From NCBI RefSeq assembly GCF_024584805.1, contig NZ_CP075715.1, forward strand, positions 5,634,526 through 5,698,525: 64,000 nucleotides of DNA, written 5' to 3'. The position numbers were made by a program, and so were the translations under genes. The DNA is from Streptomyces sp. FIT100 (GTDB taxonomy: Bacteria; Actinomycetota; Actinomycetes; Streptomycetales; Streptomycetaceae). Under the pieces are notes generated by a model. It worked only from the letters and a program-made list of their open reading frames with translations. It made no database searches and was not told the origin of the DNA. Shown piece by piece: positions 58,646-64,000 of the stretch (its first letter is position 1; each line of letters starts with the position of its first letter).

Positions 58646-60229
58646 ATGACCGTTTTGGACGAGACCGCCGGCGAGGCGACCGATGCGCGCGGGCGGGTGG
58701 CCGAGCTGCACGCCCTCCGTGACGAGGCGCGGCGCGGCCCCAGTGACCGAGCCACCGAGGCCCAGCATGCCAAGGGCAAGCTGACCGCGCGTGAGCGCAT
58801 CGAGCTGCTGCTGGACGCGGGTTCGTTCCGGGAGGTCGAGCAGCTGCGGCGGCACCGGGCGACCGGTTTCGGCCTGGAGGCGAAGCGGCCGTACACCGAC
58901 GGTGTGATCACCGGCTGGGGCACGGTCGAGGGCCGGACGGTCTTCGTCTACGCACACGACTTCCGGATCTTCGGCGGTGCGCTGGGCGAGGCCCACGCCA
59001 CGAAGATCCACAAGATCATGGACATGGCCATCGCGGCGGGCGCGCCGCTGGTCTCCCTCAACGACGGCGCCGGCGCCCGTATCCAGGAGGGCGTCTCCGC
59101 CCTGGCCGGCTACGGCGGCATCTTCCAGCGCAACACCAAGGCATCCGGCGTCATCCCGCAGATCAGCGTGATGCTCGGCCCGTGCGCGGGCGGCGCCGCC
59201 TACAGCCCGGCGCTGACCGACTTCGTCTTCATGGTCCGCGAGACCTCGCAGATGTTCATCACCGGACCGGACGTCGTCAAGGCGGTCACCGGTGAGGAGA
59301 TCACCCAGAACGGGCTGGGCGGCGCGGACGTGCACGCCGAGACCTCCGGCGTCGCGCACTTCGCGTACGACGACGAGGAGACCTGCATCGCCGAGGTGCG
59401 CTACCTCCTGTCGATGCTCCCGCAGAACAACCGCGAGAACCCGCCGCACGCCCACACCGAGGACGCGGCCGACCGGCGCTCCGACGTCCTCCTGGACCTC
59501 GTCCCGGCCGACGGCAACCGCCCCTACGACATGCACAAGGTCATCGAGGAGGTCGTCGACGACGGCGACTACCTCGAGATCCACGAGCGGTGGGCGCGCA
59601 ACATCATCTGCGCCCTGGCCCGCCTGGACGGACAGGTCGTCGGCATCGTCGCCAACCAGCCGCAGACGCTGGCCGGCGTGCTCGACATCGAGGCGTCCGA
59701 GAAGGCCGCTCGCTTCGTGCAGATGTGCGACGCGTTCAACATCCCGATCGTCACCCTGCTGGACGTGCCCGGCTTCCTGCCCGGCGTCGACCAGGAGCAC
59801 GGCGGCATCATCCGGCACGGCGCGAAGCTGCTGTACGCGTACTGCAACGCGACCGTGCCGCGGATCTCGCTGATCCTGCGCAAGGCGTACGGCGGCGCGT
59901 ACATCGTCATGGACTCCCAGTCCATCGGTGCGGACCTGACCTACGCCTGGCCCACGAACGAGATCGCGGTGATGGGCGCCGAGGGCGCCGCCAACGTCAT
60001 CTTCCGCCGTCAGATCGCCGACGCCGAGGACCCCGACACCATGCGCGCGCGCATGGTCAAGGAGTACAAGGCCGAACTGATGCACCCCTACTACGCCGCG
60101 GAGCGCGGCCTGGTCGACGACGTCATCGACCCGGCCGAGACCCGCGAGGTGCTCATCCGCTCCCTCGCCATGCTCCGCACGAAGCACGCCGACCTGCCGT
60201 CCCGCAAGCACGGCAACCCCCCGCAGTAA
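58646..60229 (+). CDS. accB: Acyl-CoA carboxylase carboxyltransferase beta subunit
   Basis: A 527-residue carboxyltransferase that moves the carboxyl group from biotin to acetyl- or propionyl-CoA, supplying malonyl-CoA and methylmalonyl-CoA. Crotonase-fold halves: HDFRIFGGALGEAHATKIHK, NDGAGARIQEGVSALAGYG and the oxyanion-hole GPCAGGAAYSPAL in the first, and LLDVPGFLPGVDQEHGGIIRHGAKLLYAY and LRKAYGGAYIVMDS in the second. A neighbouring epsilon subunit and the synteny point to S. coelicolor AccB rather than PccB. The biotinylated alpha subunit is encoded elsewhere. Confidence 0.93.
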   Translation: MTVLDETAGEATDARGRVAELHALRDEARRGPSDRATEAQHAKGKLTARERIELLLDAGSFREVEQLRRHRATGFGLEAKRPYTDGVITGWGTVEGRTVFVYAHDFRIFGGALGEAHATKIHKIMDMAIAAGAPLVSLNDGAGARIQEGVSALAGYGGIFQRNTKASGVIPQISVMLGPCAGGAAYSPALTDFVFMVRETSQMFITGPDVVKAVTGEEITQNGLGGADVHAETSGVAHFAYDDEETCIAEVRYLLSMLPQNNRENPPHAHTEDAADRRSDVLLDLVPADGNRPYDMHKVIEEVVDDGDYLEIHERWARNIICALARLDGQVVGIVANQPQTLAGVLDIEASEKAARFVQMCDAFNIPIVTLLDVPGFLPGVDQEHGGIIRHGAKLLYAYCNATVPRISLILRKAYGGAYIVMDSQSIGADLTYAWPTNEIAVMGAEGAANVIFRRQIADAEDPDTMRARMVKEYKAELMHPYYAAERGLVDDVIDPAETREVLIRSLAMLRTKHADLPSRKHGNPPQ

Positions 60230-60250
60230 CCCACGAGGAGAACACTGCAG

Positions 60251-60451
60251 ATGACCATGTCCGCCGAGTCCCTGCTCCGCGTCGAGAAGGGCCACGCCGA
60301 CGCCGAGGAGCTGGCCGCGATCACCGCCGTCCTGCTCGCCCGCGCCGCCGCGCACCCCGCCGCCCCGGCCGGCCGCGGCCGCAGCACGGCCGGCTGGCGC
60401 CGTCTGGAACGCCAGTCCGGCTTCCGCGCCCCCCACTCCTGGCAGGGCTGA
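60251..60451 (+). CDS. accE: Acyl-CoA carboxylase epsilon subunit
   Basis: A 66-residue AccE. The N-terminal SAESLLRVEKGHADAEELAA and ITAVLLARAAA are the epsilon-family helix that binds the alpha and beta subunits and stimulates the complex; an Ala/Pro linker leads to the terminal WRRLERQSGFRAPHSWQG. It begins 21 nt after accB, behind GAGGAGAA, and is co-transcribed. Two ATG codons six bases apart are possible starts. Confidence 0.92.
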   Translation: MTMSAESLLRVEKGHADAEELAAITAVLLARAAAHPAAPAGRGRSTAGWRRLERQSGFRAPHSWQG

Positions 60452-60465
60452 CGCCCGACGCCTCC

Positions 60466-60501
60466 GAAGGCCCCCGCTCCCTTCCCGGAACGGGGGCCTT
60501 C
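60466..60501 (+). terminator. accB-accE terminator
   Basis: GAAGGCCCCCG (60466-60476) and CGGGGGCCTTC (60491-60501) are perfect 11-bp arms, 14 nt after accE. Confidence 0.75.
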
Positions 60502-60526
60502 GTGCGTGTCGGCACGGTGCCGAAGA

Positions 60527-60565
60527 GGAAGGCCCCGCACTCCATGACGGAGTGCGGGGCCTTCC
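60527..60565. terminator. Bidirectional terminator between accE and the conservon
   Basis: A perfect 17-bp stem (arms 60527-60543 and 60549-60565, loop ATGAC) lies 31 nt beyond the cvnD stop on the other strand, so it can end both converging transcripts. Confidence 0.85.
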
Positions 60566-60596
60566 CTGCGTACGGGACACCGGTACGGCGGCCGGC

Positions 60597-61178
60597 TTAC
60601 CGGAGGCGGGCCATGAGTGCGTGCTCGACGAGGGTGATGAGGGCGCTCTTGGCGTCCGCGCGGTGGCGGGCGTCGGTGGTGATGATCGGGGTGTCGGGCC
60701 CGATCTGGAGCGCCTCGCGTACCTCGTCGGGGGTGTACGGCTGGTGTCCTTCGAAGCCGTTGAGTGCCACGACGAAGGGCAGTCCGCTGTTCTCGAAGTA
60801 GTCGACGGCGGGGAAGCAGTCGGCGAGGCGGCGGGTGTCGACGAGCACGATGGCGCCGATGGCGCCGCGGACGAGGTCGTCCCACATGAACCAGAAGCGG
60901 TCCTGTCCGGGGGTACCGAAGAGGTACAGGATCAGGTCCTGGTCCAGGGTGATGCGGCCGAAGTCCATGGCGACCGTGGTGGTGGTCTTGTCCCCGGTGT
61001 GGGTCAGGTCGTCGATGCCCGCGGACGCGGATGTCATGACGGCCTCGGTACGCAGCGGGTTGATCTCCGAGACGGCGCCGACGAACGTGGTCTTGCCCAC
61101 GCCGAAGCCGCCCGCCACCACGATCTTCGCACTGGTGGTTGAGCGGGCTGCTCCGCCGCTAGAGCTTCCGAAGTCCAC
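60597..61178 (-). CDS. cvnD: Conservon GTPase CvnD
   Basis: A 193-residue small GTP-binding protein of the MglA/SRPRB-like group found in Streptomyces conservons. The P-loop is GGFGVGKTT (residues 23-31); TTTTVAMDFGRI and LFGTPGQDRF are switch and G3 regions; VALNGFEGHQ replaces the usual NKxD motif. The GTG start overlaps the end of cvnC by 20 nt. CvnD is thought to act downstream of the CvnA sensor kinase at the membrane. Synteny suggests conservon 1 of S. coelicolor. Confidence 0.92.
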   Translation of the reverse strand: MDFGSSSGGAARSTTSAKIVVAGGFGVGKTTFVGAVSEINPLRTEAVMTSASAGIDDLTHTGDKTTTTVAMDFGRITLDQDLILYLFGTPGQDRFWFMWDDLVRGAIGAIVLVDTRRLADCFPAVDYFENSGLPFVVALNGFEGHQPYTPDEVREALQIGPDTPIITTDARHRADAKSALITLVEHALMARLR

Positions 61179-61746
61179 TGAGCACCCTTTCGAGCAGTGT
61201 CACGTCTGGCTGGCCGCCGGCGGACTCGTCGCCGCCGGGCTGGTGGATGGCGACGAGTCCGGCCTCCGCCAGGTCGGCGACGAGGATCCGGGCAACGCCG
61301 AGGGGGATGGAGAGGAGTGCCGAGATCTCGGCGACCGACTTGATCTCGAAGCACAGCTGGCAGATCCGCTGGTGCTCGGGCAACTGCCCTTGCAGCCGCA
61401 TCGGATCGGCCGTGGTGCTGACCAGCGCCTCGATGGCGAGCTGGTAGCGCGGCCGGGTCCGGCCGCCGGTCATCGCGTACGGACGCACCAACGGGTTGTG
61501 GTTGGCCGCCGCGGGTGCCGGAGCGGGGCTCCGGCGAGGCGCCACCGGCTGGATCCGGGGTGCCTGGGGCTGAGACTGAGGCTGGGGCTGGTCGTAGGAC
61601 GGGTCGTACGGCTGCTGCGGCCGCTGGTACGGCTGCGGACCGCCCTGTCTGCTCGGCGTGGAGGGAAAGTTGAAGCGGTTCCGGCCTTGCTCACCCGGAG
61701 ACTGGTGAGCACCGTCATATGGGTGTCCGCCTGGGGGTGTTGCCAC
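61159..61746 (-). CDS. cvnC: Conservon DUF742 protein CvnC
   Basis: A 195-residue DUF742 protein. The N-terminal half is Pro/Gln-rich and probably disordered (RPQQPYDPSYDQPQPQSQPQ); the conserved C-terminal half contains VRPYAMTGGRTRPRYQLAIE, a winged-helix-like segment (ISALLSIPLGVARILVADLA) and LLERVLSGLRKL. The GTG at 61746 has a GGAGGAGGAGAA ribosome site, so the earlier ATG codons are not needed. DUF742 proteins are obligate members of conservon operons and may bridge sensor and GTPase. Confidence 0.92.
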   Translation of the reverse strand: MATPPGGHPYDGAHQSPGEQGRNRFNFPSTPSRQGGPQPYQRPQQPYDPSYDQPQPQSQPQAPRIQPVAPRRSPAPAPAAANHNPLVRPYAMTGGRTRPRYQLAIEALVSTTADPMRLQGQLPEHQRICQLCFEIKSVAEISALLSIPLGVARILVADLAEAGLVAIHQPGGDESAGGQPDVTLLERVLSGLRKL

Positions 61747-61798
61747 TGTTCTCCTCCTCCGAGTGCCGTACGCCCGGTCCATGTCCCTGTGGTGCCGC

Positions 61799-61824
61799 GC
61801 CACCGCACCCTATGGTGCGGTGGC
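61799..61824 (-). other. Hairpin between cvnB and cvnC
   Basis: GCCACCGCACC and GGTGCGGTGGC flank CTAT, a perfect 11-bp stem in the 99-nt gap inside the operon. It may attenuate or protect the transcript so that upstream and downstream genes are made in different amounts. Confidence 0.55.
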
Positions 61825-61845
61825 GGGAAACGCACTGTCGTTCTG

Positions 61846-62268
61846 CTAGTTGAGCAGACTTCCCTGGAGTTCGGCGCGGAGGTCCGGGGTGAGGACGCTG
61901 CCGGCGCGGTCGACCAGGAGGGCCATCTCGTAGCCCACGAGGCCGATGTCGGCGTCGGGGTGGGCGAGTACGGCCAGCGAGGAGCCGTCCGAGACGGACA
62001 TGATGAAGAGGAAGCCGCGCTCCATCTCCACGACGGTCTGATTGACGGCGCCGCCTTCGAAGATGCGCGAGGCACCTGCGGTCAGCGAGGTCAGACCGGA
62101 TGCGACGGCCGCCAGCTGGTCGGCGCGGTCGCGCGGGAACCCCTCGGACATCGCCAGCAGGAGTCCGTCGGCGGAGACCACCACGGTGTGGGACACCCCG
62201 GGGGTGTTGTCCACGAAGTTGGTGATCAACCAGTTCAGATTCTGCGCCGCCTGGCTCATCGGGCTCAC
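61846..62268 (-). CDS. cvnB: Conservon roadblock/LC7 protein CvnB
   Basis: A 140-residue roadblock/LC7 protein (family of MglB-type GTPase partners): LNWLITNFVDNTPGVSHTVV, VSADGLLLAMSEGF, LAAVASGLTSLTAGASRIFE and MERGFLFIMSVSDGSSLAVL. The GTG at 62268 is preferred to the ATG nine bases later because AGGAG lies 7 nt upstream and the start is then separated from the cvnA stop by one base. It probably regulates CvnD as an MglB-like partner; that role is inference. Confidence 0.93.
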   Translation of the reverse strand: MSPMSQAAQNLNWLITNFVDNTPGVSHTVVVSADGLLLAMSEGFPRDRADQLAAVASGLTSLTAGASRIFEGGAVNQTVVEMERGFLFIMSVSDGSSLAVLAHPDADIGLVGYEMALLVDRAGSVLTPDLRAELQGSLLN

Positions 62269-62269
62269 A

Positions 62270-64000
62270 CTAACGCTCCTGGTTGTAGGTATTACCCGGG
62301 CCACTCTGTGGATCGCGAGTGGCCATTCCGTTCGTGTCGTTTCCCGCGCTGCGTCCCTTTTGAACACCGCGCCGCAGGTTGCTCAACCTGCCGCGCACGT
62401 CTTCAGGGGCGCGGGAAACCTGGGGTCCGCCCTGCGGGGTCTGCTCCGCCGTGCCCTCGACCAGATTGGCCTTGGGGACGCGCCGGGGGAGACCGGACGT
62501 GGTGACTCCGCCGGCCGCGGGCTTGCGGAGCTTCTCGGCCCGCTGCCAGCGCTCGTCATTCGCCGAACGCCAGCCGTCGGAACCCTCCGTGTCGCCCCGG
62601 CCGTCGTGCGGCGGTGCCTGCGGAGCCGGGGTCTGTGCGGCCTGGCCGCCCTGGGCCGGCTGGCCGCCACCGCGGCGCGGCAGACCGGCGTCGGTGAGCT
62701 GGTGGCCGTTGCTCGGAGCGGTGCCCGGACGGTCGAAGCCTACGCGGTCGGAGCCGTTCGCGGGAGCGCCCTGCGCAGATTCCGCATCCGGCCGGTACTC
62801 CGGCTCGTACGCGCCCTGGTAGCCGCTCTGTTCGGCCCAGTCGCCCTGGTGGGAGCCGTGCGCGAACGAGTTGTCGTACGGCGCCTGGTGCTCCTGCGGC
62901 GCGTCGTACGAGCCTTCCGCATAGCCCTGTTCGGCGTGCTCGGGGTAACCGCCGGAGGCCGGGAACTCGCCGGTGCGGTCGTAGCCGTCGCCACCGTCGT
63001 AGCCGTAGCCGTTCTGCTCGTACGCGGGCTGCTGCTCCTGCGGTGCGAAGCCCTGGTCGTACTGCTCGTCGGCGTACTGGCCCTCGGCGTACTCGGCGTA
63101 CTGCTCCTGCTCGCCGTAGGCCGGCTGCTGGGCCTCGTCGCGGAAGAGCGGGCGGTCGCCGCCGTGCGCCTGCGATCCGAGCGCCGCCCGGCGCTCCTCG
63201 CGCATCAGCGAGCGGTTGACCGGGTCCAGCTGGCGGGAGTCCGCCGGCTGGTCCTCGTAGCGGGAGTCGTCGAAGCCAAGCTCCGCGGCGGTGCGCATCG
63301 GGGCGGCGTCGAACGCCTGCTGCGTCGGGATCATCTGCGAGACGGTGAAGTCGTCCTGGGCGGCGAGGGGCTCGCCACCGCCACCGTGGGTGATCGCGTC
63401 CGGGAGCATCACCAGCGAGGTCGTACCGGCCTGCTCGCCCGAGGGGCGCAGCTGGACGCGGATGCCGTGCCGGTCGGCGAGGCGGCCGACCACGAACAGG
63501 CCCATGCGCTGCGAGACGGCGGCGTCCACCGTCGGCGGGTTGGCCAGCTTGTGGTTGATGTCGGCGAAGTCCTCGGCGGTCAGGCCGATGCCCTTGTCGT
63601 GGATCTCGACCATGACGCGGCCGTCGGGCAGCCGGGTCGCGGTGACGCGGACCTTCGTCTGCGGCGAGGAGAACGTCGTCGCGTTCTCCAGCAGCTCGGC
63701 GAGGAGGTGCACGAGGTCGGTCACGGCCTGGCCGTGGATCTCGCTCTCCGGGACACCGGTCAGCTCGATGCGCTCGTACGCCTCCACCTCGGAGGAGGCG
63801 GCGCGGAGCACGTCCACCAGCGGCACCGGCTGGTTCCAGCGGCGGCCGGGCTCCTCGCCGGCGAGGACGAGGAGGTTCTCGCCGTTGCGGCGCATACGGG
63901 TCGCGAGGTGGTCCAGCCTGAAGAGGTTCTCCAGCTGGTCCGGGTCGGCCTCGTTGTTCTCCAGGTCGGTGATCAGGGTCAGCTGGCCCTCGATCAGCGA
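62270..64000 (-). CDS. cvnA: Conservon sensor histidine kinase-like protein CvnA (N-terminus outside window)
   Basis: The visible 576 C-terminal residues of a large membrane sensor. A dimerisation segment (LENLFRLDHLATRMRRNGEN) and a HATPase domain are seen: N box LLAELLENATTFSSP, G1 VEIHDKGIGLTAEDF and G2 GRLADRHGIRVQL. The His box characteristic of ordinary kinases is modified, as usual in this family. The final ~300 residues are low-complexity, rich in Tyr, Gln, Glu and Gly (EQEQYAEYAEGQYADEQYDQ) and probably disordered. The sensor and membrane part lies beyond 64000. It is the first gene of cvnA-B-C-D. Confidence 0.92.
   Translation of the reverse strand, partial: SLIEGQLTLITDLENNEADPDQLENLFRLDHLATRMRRNGENLLVLAGEEPGRRWNQPVPLVDVLRAASSEVEAYERIELTGVPESEIHGQAVTDLVHLLAELLENATTFSSPQTKVRVTATRLPDGRVMVEIHDKGIGLTAEDFADINHKLANPPTVDAAVSQRMGLFVVGRLADRHGIRVQLRPSGEQAGTTSLVMLPDAITHGGGGEPLAAQDDFTVSQMIPTQQAFDAAPMRTAAELGFDDSRYEDQPADSRQLDPVNRSLMREERRAALGSQAHGGDRPLFRDEAQQPAYGEQEQYAEYAEGQYADEQYDQGFAPQEQQPAYEQNGYGYDGGDGYDRTGEFPASGGYPEHAEQGYAEGSYDAPQEHQAPYDNSFAHGSHQGDWAEQSGYQGAYEPEYRPDAESAQGAPANGSDRVGFDRPGTAPSNGHQLTDAGLPRRGGGQPAQGGQAAQTPAPQAPPHDGRGDTEGSDGWRSANDERWQRAEKLRKPAAGGVTTSGLPRRVPKANLVEGTAEQTPQGGPQVSRAPEDVRGRLSNLRRGVQKGRSAGNDTNGMATRDPQSGPGNTYNQER

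Noticed and set aside
1..64000. Search for tRNA, rRNA, riboswitch, prophage, insertion sequence or biosynthetic gene cluster.
   Set aside because: Nothing with the needed conserved motifs was seen by eye. tRNAscan, Rfam and antiSMASH runs would be decisive; I could not run them.

Overview
The window is high-GC actinobacterial chromosome, almost certainly Streptomyces. GC-rich third codon positions, GTG and TTG starts, Tat-exported phospholipases, AccB/AccE, a conservon, and a gene order matching what I remember of the S. coelicolor core region from ligA (about SCO5494) to cvn1 (about SCO5544) all agree. Gene names taken from that synteny are inference; I ran no database search.

Layout. 1-4 kb: end of ligA and a membrane GGDEF-EAL protein (RmdB-like). 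4-15 kb: two Tat-exported phospholipase C genes flanking the gatC-gatA-small membrane protein-gatB operon, with a secreted DNase-I-fold protein next to the first phospholipase. 15-22 kb: an MMPL transporter carrying a Lys-Glu-Ala repeat, a GNAT acetyltransferase, a small protein and a LAL-type LuxR regulator. 22-26 kb: a PQQ-type sugar dehydrogenase lipoprotein with a DUF6191-like small protein, an aldo/keto reductase and a 2-hydroxyacid dehydrogenase. 26-29 kb: a second GGDEF-EAL protein (CdgC-like) with a degenerate EAL domain. 29-35 kb: ilvB-ilvN-ilvC and serA. 35-39 kb: a PucR-family regulator divergent from the proline catabolism genes putB and P5C dehydrogenase. 39-44 kb: a streptogrisin-type protease, small proteins, a metallophosphoesterase relic, leuB and ilvE. 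44-49 kb: a fused urease gamma-beta gene and a divergent ureC, agmatine deiminase and a TetR regulator. 49-51 kb: citramalate synthase. 51-58 kb: a TPM-type membrane protein with a DUF1876 protein, an AMIN-like secreted protein, YceI, and a GH101 endo-alpha-N-acetylgalactosaminidase. 58-64 kb: accB-accE, then a conservon (cvnA-B-C-D) on the minus strand, with cvnA running off the end.

How the genes work together. The middle of the window is a branched-chain amino acid hub: citramalate synthase makes the isoleucine precursor, IlvBN and IlvC carry the common pathway, LeuB serves leucine (and citramalate-derived ketobutyrate), and IlvE does the last transamination. Both entry genes, ilvB and the citramalate synthase gene, are preceded by a short leader ORF rich in the expected codons (Ile-Leu-Val-Leu and Ile-Ile), a rho-independent terminator and an upstream segment able to compete with it. 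These are two classical transcription attenuators, and the codon choice matches each gene's pathway. I consider them the best regulatory finding here.

Other points worth following: a urease-like pair that keeps all nickel ligands but has Val in place of the catalytic-flap Cys and lies beside agmatine deiminase without ureDEFG; a DNase-I-fold secreted protein lacking the GDxN catalytic motif; several perfect operator-like palindromes next to regulators or stress genes; a run of genes with a -10-like hexamer 6-7 nt before the start codon (probable leaderless mRNAs); and short tandem repeats inside or just after genes. I saw no tRNA, rRNA, CRISPR array, prophage or insertion sequence.
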